A stretch of 57,018 nucleotides of DNA from Ophiostoma sp. CBS 140.51. Lineage: Eukaryota > Ascomycota > Sordariomycetes > Ophiostomatales > Ophiostomataceae. The stretch is from the NCBI GenBank assembly GCA_029298735.1, contig JANSLP010000208.1, positions 1 through 57,018 of the forward strand, given 5' to 3'. The first letter of the stretch is position 1. Every line of letters begins with the position of its first letter. Positions 46,371-57,018 of this stretch are shown piece after piece. A model generated the notes under the pieces. That model was given only the letters and a program-made list of their open reading frames with translations. It searched no databases and was not told where the DNA came from. The translations under genes and the position numbers were made by a program.

Positions 46371-47240
46371 CTATCTGAAAAAGAAAGAAAATAATGCGGG
46401 CACAAAGGGGGAGAGCCGAAAAGGTAAATTGCAAGGGCAGAACGCAGAACAGGAGAGGGGAAGGGGATATTGGAGGCAGAGAAAAGGGGGGGGAGGAGGG
46501 GAGGACGTTCATCGAGTATGGCCGCATCACACCTGCATATGTATGGAGCATCCAGGAAGCACACCGGCATCAACTGAGAACGGTGAGAAAAGCACGCCTG
46601 AGAAGAAAGAAGGCGGCAAGGGAAAACAATAAAAATCAGGTACGGAATTGATAAAGCGACCAAGCACACGGCCTGGCTTGTCTTTGGGCTGGTACGGAAA
46701 CCTTGTTCCCACGTTTTGTACACACAAAATACGAAATGCAGTTTTCGTAATGGAAGAAGCTTTTCAGTATGAAAGCATCGCATCACGGAGCTCACCTATT
46801 TACAAGGTGAACATACGGTGTAATAGATGGATGCATATACTGGCTTCTTGTTTCTGCGTCTGACCTCGCTGGAGCCGCCTGTCAAGCCAGGGTTAGGATC
46901 TTTCAAATAAACAGGTGAGTGATAAGAAAACAGGAAAAGATAAAAGAGTCAAAAATAGGAATAAGAAAAGGAAGAAGAAGAAAGGAGAGAGAGAGCCAAC
47001 GGCGAGCCGGCCATTGCTGGCCATGTCAAACAGACTTGTGCCACGTCGCTCATCAAATATGCAGCCCTCTAGTTGGGCGTTGCAGTCACCGCCAACACGG
47101 CCAGTCCAGGCGGACAGGGGCGCTCGCTTCGTCCCGCACATCGCGTGCTTTTTTCTTGATTTCACGACGACACCAAACAGCTGTGCGGCACCCGCTGACC
47201 TCTGTACGACATGGACAAGTACGAGTACTATCGTCCCCTC

Positions 47241-47258
47241 TTTTTTTTTTTTTTTTTT
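47241..47258. repeat. Poly-T run of 18
   Basis: Homopolymer in intergenic sequence; no adjacent coding sequence or target-site duplication was seen to suggest a retroposed copy. Confidence 0.9.
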
Positions 47259-50200
47259 GGTTTTTGTACATCTGATCTCAGTCTTTGTGGCTTCCATCTC
47301 ATATGTCTTGTTTCCTTTTCCATATGTGTTTCTTGCTTTGGATTCTTTAGCCTTATTCTGAGCTCAACCGCCAGTCCTCCTCCCCGAGATGCACGCTTGG
47401 GACGACGATACAACGATCGGCAGGCAACTTGTTTTCGTTTCTGATTGACTAGCGGGATCTCCACTTGGGCATGTGCTGTCTGACACCGGGTGCCTTAGTC
47501 TGCCGCTGCCTCGCAACTTTGGCTCCCTCTTTTCCCCCATCCGTCTTCCTTTCGCTTTTTTCCTTTTTTTCAATTTATAAGGGAAAAAAAAATCTATTCT
47601 TTTCTTATCCCGTTTGTGCCGGTATAGGTTGGGATATGAATTTCTCCCACCGTAACGTGGAGTCGGCCAAAGCCGACCTGGAGATGATGTATGGGGAAGG
47701 GGCGATTGCAAGGGAAGAAGAACGACCAGAGGAAAGAGGAACACAATATTGTCTTTCTTGGTCAAAGTGACAGAGCGGGAGAAATATGGAGCTTCACGGA
47801 TTGGATTGGCTCGCATTACACGGAAACGAGCTCTGTGAACCTGCGGTGGGACACGCTGTGGTCTGGCCACATGCAGTGGTATGCTCCGCTTGGTAGTATT
47901 TGATGGCAGGCGGTGGGTTGAATGAATGTGTATCAGAAAGGCGTGGCGAGCCCGATGAAAGGTCCCTGTTTTGAGGAAAATTTGCCAACACATGGCATGA
48001 CGGACTTGCATATCGCCAAACGCTGTCCTCGGAGGCACACAGCGTAGATGTTTCATGTGTTAAAGACGTCCAGCCGGCTGAAAATGGACGACAATAAAGA
48101 TGACGAAAAAAGAAAGGAAATAGGAAAGGAAAATAGAAAAAGGGAAGCAGACGGGGCTAGAATGAGACACACATGTCAAGGATGCCGGCAGGGCATCGGG
48201 CGGCGGGTAAGCTGAGATACATCGCGGCGACGGTGTGCTGGTGTGCTGGCATTTTATGTAGCAACTCCGTGTGAAGTAGCTGGTACAGGAAATGGCAAGG
48301 GTCAATGAACGAGATGGGTGGTAGAGAAGACGAGGTGATAAGTGGGAGAGGATGGGAGAGAGGAGGACAAAGCCGCAGGTGGGTTCTCGCCGTTCAAAAT
48401 CCAGGTCCCATGCCCATTGCCCATGCTCGCGACTCAGTTGTGATGGGATAAAGGAACGATGCCTCTTGGGACCCAGGTAAGGGACGGAAGGAAGCTTTTC
48501 TGTCCTAGACCACCCGACGAACGGCACGCTGCCGGGCCAGGCCACTGGCATTAGCTCACCACGGCGCCGTTCCCACAGGCCTCCACCCTTGGACCTTCTG
48601 GCCCCATGGAGGCCAGGCCCGATCATCATCGTCTGGGCTAAGCTCTGTTGCTGTATATCTTGTTGAAATGTTTTGAGTTTGTTTCTTATATTCGCCTCCT
48701 CGGTTGAAGACAATTTTCTTTTGCTCGATGCAAATAGTAAGGATTCAACTTGCTGGACATAGTCTACCGGAAAACCCCCAGCTCGGTCATTTTGTCGCCG
48801 TCTCCGTCGAAGCAAAAAAAGTACATCTGTACCTCCGACTCACCGCTTTGCGAACGTGATGGATTGCAGGTTGCAGGGGGTGGACGCATCCTGCGCTCAT
48901 GCAGCTGATGAGTCCACTTCCAGTGGGCAGGATGGTTCCCGTTTGGCTGGGCTGGGTCCGCGGGGGCGAGTGATGGAGGTGTGGAGGAGGGGGTCGGCCT
49001 GTGCAGGCCTGGCTCGTCGGCAACCAACAACCCTCCCACGCCTGTCTGTTGGAGTTTTGTGCTTGAATGCCGCTGGGCCTCGTCCTCGTCGTTTCTTACC
49101 ACAGTGCATGCATTACACTTCGTGTGCGGCAGCATCGATGGCAGGAGACATGGAAAGAGAGCGGTGCGCGTGCTGCGGAAGCGGTACCATGGTACAATAC
49201 CTGTCTTTCTCATATTCCCCATCGTTTCGTGTTTCTTTCGTTCTTCGCCGTCTTTGTGTCTTTGACATTTTCTGTCTGTCCAGTGCTCAGATGAAAAAGC
49301 GACCCAGCATGCAGGCCAAGCGGCAAGCGTGGGCCGGGCCCAGAAGAAACTTCAGACTGCGGATCGGGAGCGAACTCGCAACAACATGCCCGCCAACAGC
49401 CGACTCGCAGGTACCTTGAACGTGGGAGTGACCACACTTGGGGGAGGCCTGTGGCGTACAGGCAGGCAAGAGGGAGGCTAGGCCCATCGGGTGTCCCAGC
49501 AAGAAGAAAACAGATGCAAAAGTAAAATCTAGGTGGCCACGGCGGCAGTCTTCTTAGGGCTAGACTTGAGAGAAGCATGTTGATGTAATCGATGCCAGAA
49601 TGGGCGCTGGGTGGGGTTGGTGTGAATATATAAATGTGCTTCTGTGTGCCCTCGCGGAAGCGTCAAGCTTAAACCAGCTACACAAAAAGCCCAGCTGTGT
49701 AGACGCAGAAGGGACCGTGTTGGCGATGAGTCGAGTGCATGGCTGTTCGGTGAGGTAGTCGGTGTTGCTAACGGGACTGTGGGTGTCCCTCGAGACAAAG
49801 TTATGAGCGATATAGGGTCAGAGAGAGGACGGATGTTGATGTGCAAAACACACACAATAAAATAAAATAAAAAGGGAAGGAGCCCCGAATCTGAGATATC
49901 AGGAATGGGGGGCTGCTGCCATATGCGGAACTGAATAGACGGTGGAGGGAAGGCGTGAACCAACAGACTCCAACCCGCTCAACGGCGAACAAAAAAGGCA
50001 AGCTCCCGGAGCGTGCCAGCAAGACAGACCCCCAAAGCACGACCATCTACGGAGGACCCCTGCCAACATACTACCTTCACCTTCCCTCCTTCCCCGGTCA
50101 TGCCCTCGCTCCAGGTCGTTCTTTCCTCTCTTCTCTCCTTCCACCGCTCCTTCGATGGAAATACCTTTTTCGCTCATCGTCGCTCTGGCCGCCTTTAAGC

Positions 50201-51758
50201 TGCTGTTGGGCATCCCTCCTTCCTGCCCTCGCTGTCGCCGCCGCCTCCCACGCTCCCCACTCAAACAATACAAGTACATGCAACGCCCTTTCCCAAATGC
50301 AGACCCTCCTCGCATGCTCTCCTGCCTCCTGACCTGGGGCGCGTCCGTCATGGGGGCATCGTAATTATGTACGAGTACCTGTCCACGCGCATACACCGGG
50401 AAGGTACAAAGGACATTCTAGGTCAAGAAAGCTCAGAGGGTAGCTACTGTGTATTGCCCGGACCAATCTGCTTCCCGCGGCGAAGCATCGGGCTTCGCTT
50501 CCTCTCATTGGCTCACTTTCATCACCCATTGCACCCTTTCTTTCAACCACCGACGGAGATGGGTAGCGGCGGCGGCTGCACTTTCTGAGCCCGTCTGTGT
50601 TTAAGCTTCTCTGGCCTTGCTTTATATGATTCGTGTGACAGATGCTTGCGTATATGCGCGTGCGTCGTGCCCAGAGTAGACTGTTTTATATCGCCCAGCC
50701 GTTACGGGGAATAAAAAAGAAGGAATACAAAATATAACGAGATAAATACCGAATAAAGCAGTCCAAGGCAATAAGGGTCAATACATTTATTTTATCAATT
50801 TTTGGATGGAGGCTCGACATTCGTGATTCGTGTCATATTTTGCGGCGTTCGGTGCATCTTCTCTTCTCTTCTTCTACCTTCAATTCCTCGCGTCTTCGTG
50901 CTCCCTGCATTCTTTCATGTTGGCTCATGAGTAGGACAGTGCTCTCTGTTGGTGGCCGTTCGCTGTGCTCTCAAGTGACGAGAAGAACTCCAAAACGAAC
51001 CTCGTTCTAGACGATTTGCGGGCCTCAGACCTCTTGCCTCTTGTTTGAAGCAAGCTGCTTGCTCCTGCCCTTTTAACTTGTCTTCTTCTTATTAGTCTCT
51101 GCCTGCCGCTTCTGCTTCGTGGTCGCTGTTTCCCTTTTTACTTTATTCCGCTCCTTCTTCTCTTGATTCTTTTTGACCCCCCCTCCTTCTCTGTCTGCTC
51201 ACCGTGTTCCCCTTTCCCTCCCACCTCTCTTCCTAAAAAAAAAGCCTCTCTCTCCCCTCTACAATAAGTTTTCTTCCTTTCTCAGCTCCAAATCGCCACC
51301 GCTGAGCAGTTTCATGATCTTATATATTTTCTCTCACATTGTCAACCACCATCACTCCGTTTAGAACTTCTGAATATACCCTCCGTCATACAATCCCACC
51401 TCGGTCAGAAGCTCCGTGGCTGCTCTTCACTGCCTGACCTCGTCGCGTCGTCTTCTACTTATTTTCTCCCCATTATCGTGGTCCTCCATTTCCCTCTCTC
51501 ATTCTCTCTAGTAAGCTCACCGTTTCGTTTATTTCCTCTCACATTTTCTTAACGCGTTGCCCGCTTCTTCTCCCCAGTTCTTTCCACAAGCTCAGCCCGC
51601 TCCACAAAATGGATTTCAGATCAATATCTAACAATAGTACCTGTCAGTTTAGCCAGCCTCGTACATCGTCACGGCATCGTCGCCACTTTTTTACTGCACA
51701 TACACAGTACACAAACATCGCCTCTGTTGTCGACGCCGTGTTCTTTGCAGCTTCCCCA

Positions 51759-51789
51759 ACACAAACACGCACGCACACACGCACACACC
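51759..51789. repeat. CA-rich degenerate dinucleotide repeat
   Basis: Run of CA units interrupted by CG, in the region upstream of the HMT1-like gene. Confidence 0.85.
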
Positions 51790-52271
51790 AGCAGTGCCTC
51801 GACGTTCTGCCCCAAGACCCGCGCTAGCTTAGCATCTGCCCTAAAGCCGAGCGTCAAAAGGGTCTGGTGTCTCTCCCAAGTGTCTCGGTCTCCGTCGTGC
51901 TAAACCACATTGTTTACACGACTAGGCCTAGACAAGGTCTTTTTAAAGAAAGTGGGTTTTGCCACTGCTGGCCCGTCACCTGCCCCACCAATCGACCATC
52001 AGCCATTTCTCGAGGGAAGACAGCGAGAACTCGATGCTGCCTCTGATTTTTCTGAACGCCTTTGTCCCTGCTAACCTCGCGTCTTTACTTCCAGGTGTCG
52101 TCCCACCAATTGCCGCTCCTGGAAAGACAGAGTCGCAGGAGAGACATGCTCTTTCCCTAAAGGTGCTTGCCGCCTCTTCTATATTTCTATTCTTTTGCCT
52201 TTTGTTTTCCAGCCTTCTTGCACTCCGTCTCGCCTCGTGCAGACTTCCGATCGCTTCATCCTCTCCGCCGC

Positions 52272-52330
52272 ATCTCTCCTCCCTCCTCCCTCTCTCCTCT
52301 CTCCTCTCTCCTCCCCCTCCTATCCTCCTA
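52272..52330. repeat. CT-rich tract upstream of the HMT1-like gene
   Basis: Imperfect tandem CTCTCCT units about 330-380 nt upstream of the start codon; pyrimidine tracts of this kind are common in promoters and leaders of filamentous fungi. Confidence 0.8.
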
Positions 52331-52654
52331 CTTCTACCATCGCGCCTGTCCTCATCTCTCCCTACGCCCCTCGCCGTTGCAATTTGGAGGGTTGTGTGAC
52401 AATGCCCTGTCCGGCATCGTCTCGGACACTCTCATAATACCCAAGAGCACCCTCGTCTGAACGACGAGGAACTGCCGTGCTGGGCGAGGTTAGACAACGA
52501 CATGCCCAGGCCCTTTACTTACCTTTACGGACCATGTATCAGGCGAGCCTTTGCATCTGGGCACCAGCTAACACCCGCCCTTTTCTAGATCCCGAGGGTC
52601 CTTCTATAACCTGCTAGATCGTCTTTCTTCCTAGCGCGCCGATATCACATCATC

Positions 52655-55600
52655 ATGGCCCCGTCAACGGCCCGATCGTGGCCGGAGGCCATCGTCTACG
52701 GCATCGAGATTTGGTACGGGGTTCTACTCCTTGTAGTCTTCGTCATCTCCATTGCTCTCAACAGCATCCTCGATTCTCGACGTGCCGCACAACTTGTCCG
52801 ACCTGCGGCAACAGGCCCCGGTGGACGCCCCCTCCCTGCTACGCGTCGACGATCACAAGATTCCGGGACACTCACATTCACACCCGACCCCGAAATCAGC
52901 ACAGCCGCCAAGCGTGTCTATGGATACGGATATGCGCTGTTCATTCTCTCATTTGTTGCCAACTTTGCCAGCGTGATCTCGCACACCGTCTACGAAACGA
53001 AGAATCCCGAAATCAAGTTCGGATGGTGGTGTGGTGAAGAAACATCTGTACGTCGCATATTGCTGAATCGTTCTATCCAAACCACTGGAACCTCTTGACC
53101 CTCAGTCTCATGTACTTGGGTGCGCGAGGTTGCAGCATTGTTCTCATTATTGGTCTTGAGGCTGACATTCTATTCATCTATAGGTTTACTATATTTCCGG
53201 CCTTTTCATGCACCTTTACGCCCTAATCTACCTTATCGAAGGCGACCTGATACCAAATCGACCTGTCATTATTTTTTGGACCACCACTCTGGCTTTCGAA
53301 GTTGCGATTTTTACCGTCAATATCATCCGCCTTACGGGTCGCCACCAAGTCCTGCGCAGCATTGTGTTGGATGTGTGGACAGTCGCATACGGACCCGACA
53401 AGTGGGACTACCTCGACATTTCTATTGGAGCGTTCCGGCTAATTGTTCTCGTATTCCTCCTCGGCGTGTATATTTCAATCACCTATTCGCGAAACGCTGT
53501 CCGTGAAAAAGTTGAGGACGACGACTTGGCAGCATCATACACAGCCGAGACAGACCGTGCAGATGAGTCGACGCCGCTATTGAGCAATGGCGGCGCAAAT
53601 CAGGTGTCCTACAGCACCACTCGCTCGAGAGCAACAAACGGCAATGCCCATGGCTCGGGTGCCGACGACGAGAACGGCAATGCGAACGGTTCTATAGCCG
53701 CTCATATCAACGGGCCGACTAAACGAGCAGCTAACGGGTCGACCAACGGAACTGCTAAAGACGCAGCCAACGGCTCAGTCAACGGCATATTCAGGACACC
53801 GGCTGATGGCACCTCTCTTCCAAACGACTCTATATCAAACGGCCAGACTCGCCCTAATGAGGCTGAAGAAACCGCCTTTTATCGACCACAAAAACTACCA
53901 CACAAAACTTGGTGGGAGTACCTGACCAGCTACTCGTTGTTCTTCCCTTACCTATGGCCTAGGGACTCGCCGAAGCTAAAACTAGTTGTTGTTGTGTGCT
54001 TCCTGATCCTCGTTGTTCAGCGAATTGTGAACTTCTTGGTTCCTAACCAAATTGGTCACATCACCGATGCCTTTGAAGCAGGAACAGGACTGCCGTGGGT
54101 CGAGATTTTGATTTTCATCTTCTACAAAGTCTTGCAGGGGCAGTCTGGCGTGCTGGGATCGGCACGTGCTCTGCTTTGGATCCCGGTTTCCCAGTACTCG
54201 TATCTGGCTCTTACCACGGCAGCCTTTGAACATGTGCACTCGCTTTCTCTGGACTTCCATCTCGGCAAGCGTACAGGTGAAGTGCTTTCTGCACTCAATA
54301 AGGGTGCCGCCATCAACTCTTTTCTGGAACAAGTTACGTTCCAGGTGTTCCCCATGCTCATCGATCTTTTGGTCGCTGTCATCTACTTCCTGCTTCGGTT
54401 CAGTGCTATGTACGCGACCATTGCGGCTGTCATTACCGTTTTTTACCTCCACATGACTGTGAAGATGGCTTCCACCCGCGCCGACTTACGACGTGACATG
54501 GTGAATGCTGACAGAGAAGAGGAGGCTGTGAAGAATGATTCGATCATGAGTTACGAGACGGTCAAATATTTCAATGCCGAAGCCTTTGAATTCAACCGCT
54601 ACCGGAATGCCATCAAGAGCTTCCAAGCTGCTGAAGCAAAGGTGACATGGGGCATGAACAACATGAACATTTGCCAAGCACTTGTATTCATGTGCGGCAT
54701 TTTGATCATGTTGATGGTCGCTGCTGTCGAGGTCACACAGGGCATGAGATCTATTGGTGACTTCGTTGTCATGATCACATACTTGGGACAACTTCAGGGC
54801 CCACTTCAGTTCTTCGGCTCTTTCTATCGAACTGTTCAACAGGCCATGATTTCCGGAGAACGTCTCTTGGAATTGTTTAAAATACAGCCTACGGTTGTTG
54901 ATTTGCCTGACGTGAAGCCTCTGACCGAATGCCGAGGCCACATTCGGTGGACCAATGTGCAGTTCTCCTACCTTCAAGAGCGCACAGCCTTGCACGATCT
55001 TTCTCTTGATTGTATACCAGGAACAACAACTGCTTTTGTTGGCGAATCTGGCGGCGGAAAATCGACAATCTTCCGTCTCATGTTCCGCTACTACAATTGC
55101 GACGATGGCACCATTGAGATTGACGGACACGACGTCAAGGATCTTACCATAGACTCTGTCCGGCGCCACATCGGTGTGGTTCCTCAAGATACTATACTGT
55201 TCAACGAAACGATCATGTACAACTTGAAGTACGCGAACCCCGGAGTCTCTGATGAAGAGGTATACGAAGCGTGTCGGGCCGCGAGCATCCACGACCGGAT
55301 TCTTTCCTTTGTTAACGGCTATGACACCAAGGTTGGCGACCGTGGCACGCGTCTGAGTGGTGGCGAGAAGCAGCGTGTTGCAATTGCACGCACAATCCTG
55401 AAGAATCCTAAGATTATCATGCTTGATGAAGCAACGTCCGCTCTGGACAGCGAGACTGAGCAACAGATTCAAGCAAAGCTTATTCGCGGCGGCAGTCTTG
55501 GCCAGGACCGCACTCTCTTGATTATTGCGTATGTTTCCATCCTAACGTCACCCTTTTTTAACACCTCGTTGCTTTTACTGACAATGTTTCTTTAGCCACC

Positions 55601-55980
55601 GTCTGTCGACTATCACGCATGCCGATCAGATTATCGTTCTGCACGCTGGTGCCATCATCGAAAGGGGCACACACAATGAGCTTCTTGCGATGAAGGGCCG
55701 CTACGCATCCATGTGGGAGAGCCAATCCCAGGCCGAACAGGCTGCTGTGGCAGCACGCAACGCCACGGCTCATGCAAAGAAGCTGCTGCGCAAAGCACAC
55801 ATTAGCAACAACACAAGCCAGACACGAGGCTCAGAGGAGAACTCTGACGGTTACAACAGCCTCACATCATCCACTATATTGGGAGCTGCTGGCATGGCCA
55901 CACCTCGGCAAGGAAGCGTTGAGAATGCTGATGAGTCGTCGGACGATGACCGACAGCAGCAGCCTTCTAAGCCGAAGTGA
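52655..55980 (+). CDS. HMT1: HMT1-like half-size ABC transporter (heavy-metal tolerance, ABCB/ATM-HMT family)
   Basis: In fission yeast Hmt1 sits in the vacuolar membrane and is needed for cadmium tolerance with phytochelatins. Exons 52655-53047, 53184-55528 and 55596-55980 give 1040 aa; introns are 136 and 67 nt (donors GTACGT and GTATGT). An N-terminal domain with several membrane spans, typical of the HMT subgroup, is followed by an Asn/Gly/Ser/Thr-rich linker (about residues 279-350), then the six-span transporter domain from about 400. The nucleotide-binding domain has Walker A GESGGGKST (751-759), Q-loop VVPQDTILFNE, signature LSGGEKQ (855-861), Walker B IIMLDEATSALD and the H-loop in IAHRLSTITHAD, whose Ala codon is split by the last intron. 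The C-terminal tail is polar, ending in QQQPSKPK. Longer than the yeast protein (830 aa), mainly through the linker and tail. Confidence 0.94.
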
Positions 55981-57018
55981 TCGTCTTCCAGACATGCCTC
56001 GATCAAGCCAACTAGCACGCATCTTTTACCGATTTCTTCTTCAGCTTTGAAAGATCATGGCGTTTTCGTTTTTTTTATGTTTTTATCGGGCGATTTTGCT
56101 GTTTTCTTTTCCTCTTTCATCTTTTTGGATTTGTTGTGCCTATTTTCCTTTCTCTTTTCCCCTCTCTTGATGACGCACGTTTTTACGCATTGTTTTTCAT
56201 TTCATATTTTACATCTCCCACTCATTTACTTTCACGTGGGAGTTTGCATGACGACGTTTCTGTTTCACCCCTAAACCTATTGTTATCATATATACCCAAG
56301 CATTCAAGAAAACAGCACAAAGCGCATTTTTACTGTTCTTGTCTGCTTTTACCACACATTAATTTATAAGGCTCGACGGGCGGGTAGTCTCGCACGCAAC
56401 TATGAGTTTTTCCTTTTCCCTTCTTATGTTCTTATCTTTTATGACTCTTTTTTCGAACGTGTTGTTTCTAATAATATTGTCTATTTTTAAATTCTCATTC
56501 TACATTTTCTCTCTCTGTTATTTCCTATATACCGAGGCCTTGCTTGATTTCTTATGTCTTTATTTTCCCCCTCTCTTCATCCCCTGTGTCCTTTGATACT
56601 AATTTACTCTTCTGTGGTGGAAAGAGCAAGTTCATGGTGAACGGCGTTCTCCAGGTGGCTAAGAGCGGCTAGGATTGGGGAAGCCAACGGAAGGACGGTA
56701 TTGCTTTCCTAGGTTACGGTCGGCGGTAAGGTTAGGCAAGGAATTAGAGGAATACGGGAATGGAAAGGGCCGTCATTATTTTAATATGGTCAGTGGTTGC
56801 TATGATAGGATGGGGATGCAGTTAAAGGACAACGCAACGCTTCTGGTGCCTGATCTGAAAGGACAGGACCAGCGGGTAGGCACAAACAAAAAAAAGGGCG
56901 GGAAAGGGGTTTCTGGGAGGCAAGGTAAAGCCAGGCGAAGGAATTAGGGATGGAAGGAGAGATACATTGAAACAAAGAAAAGAAGGTGCAATCGAAGGTC
57001 AATGGGCTGTGGCTGGAG
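55981..57018. other. 3' flank of the HMT1-like gene to the window edge
   Basis: About 1 kb, T-rich on the plus strand for the first 600 bp and then mixed. A TCACGTGG motif is at 56232-56239. No gene recognised; an upstream region of a gene beyond the right edge could begin here. Confidence 0.45.

Larger units (their letters stand above)
43085..52654. other. 9.6-kb gene desert between tRNA-Ile and the HMT1-like gene
   Basis: No protein-coding gene can be supported. 43.1-46.9 kb is AT-richer with homopolymer runs (12 G at 46359, 18 T at 47241). 48.6-48.8 kb has a short minus-strand frame that reads like protein but in AT-rich codons. 50.8-52.6 kb is strongly pyrimidine-rich on the plus strand and holds several short upstream frames, consistent with the promoter and a long leader of the HMT1-like gene. 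No LTR pair, terminal inverted repeat, transposase or reverse transcriptase frame was recognised. Non-coding transcripts are possible but cannot be seen from sequence. Confidence 0.4.

Noticed and set aside
46214..46795. 193-codon minus-strand open frame
   Set aside because: Pro/Phe/Leu/Ser-rich translation of a purine/pyrimidine-skewed stretch; no start context or domain.
47241..47258. Poly-T run as the tail of a retroposed element
   Set aside because: No adjacent coding remnant, RNA-gene similarity or flanking duplication was seen.
47364..48056. 230-codon minus-strand open frame
   Set aside because: Lys/Arg and Pro/Ser patches come from simple-sequence DNA; no conserved motif or splice context.
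48905..48935. Hammerhead-ribozyme-like core: CTGATGAG followed by a 6-bp hairpin
   Set aside because: The bases after the hairpin are AGGATGG instead of the required GAAA, and no flanking stems fit.

Overview
The window is nuclear DNA of a filamentous ascomycete fungus (Pezizomycotina, most likely a Sordariomycete; genus not determinable here). The evidence is short spliceosomal introns of about 55 to 185 nt with GTRNGT donors and CTAAC-like branch sites, long pyrimidine-rich intergenic regions, an intron-bearing tRNA, and fungal orthologues throughout (vacuolar carboxypeptidase Y, a Cas1-type polysaccharide O-acetyltransferase, an HMT1-type ABC transporter). It is an ordinary chromosomal segment. 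I found no CRISPR array, integrated virus, recognisable transposon or secondary-metabolite cluster.

Layout, left to right. (1) 1-122, minus: edge fragment of a HIT zinc-finger protein, probably Bcd1. (2) 777-2545, minus: vacuolar serine carboxypeptidase Y. (3) 3781-4797, plus: SDO1/SBDS, a 60S subunit maturation factor, convergent with (4) 5337-6346, minus: 40S ribosomal protein S18 with three long introns and a 14-nt exon. (5) 7.8-18 kb, all minus: three secretory-pathway genes, namely an Asn/Ala-rich secreted protein of unknown function, a Cas1-like O-acetyltransferase, and a secreted or anchored PLC-like phosphodiesterase. (6) 18872-22689, minus: cohesin subunit SMC3. (7) Across a 3-kb shared promoter region, plus: MOT1, the TBP-removing Swi2/Snf2 ATPase (25679-31667), then CDC37, the Hsp90 kinase co-chaperone (32258-33938). 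(8) Minus: EFM4-like eEF1A lysine methyltransferase (34139-35055) and a large Gln/Pro-rich conserved fungal protein of unknown function (35569-39079). (9) 39.1-52.7 kb: a gene-poor stretch whose only confident gene is a tRNA-Ile(AAT) with a 28-nt intron (42983-43084). (10) 52655-55980, plus: HMT1-like half-size ABC transporter.

The genes do not form one pathway. Small functional neighbourhoods exist (ribosome: SDO1 and RPS18; cell surface: the trio at 7.8-18 kb), but each gene has its own promoter region. Gene models were rebuilt by hand from splice signals, and every multi-exon model closes in frame: CPY 558 aa, RPS18 156, secreted protein 452, Cas1-like 1006, SMC3 1210, MOT1 1936, CDC37 514, EFM4 277, Gln-rich protein 1081, HMT1 1040.

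Points most worth a second look: an arginine at the first of the two conserved Eco1 acetylation lysines of SMC3; a displaced Asp in the expected DxxH motif of the Cas1-like enzyme; microexons opening MOT1 and RPS18; an 18-bp higher-order CAG/CAA repeat coding a 36-Gln tract; a 63-nt reading-frame-neutral intron; and the roughly 9.6-kb gene desert before HMT1.
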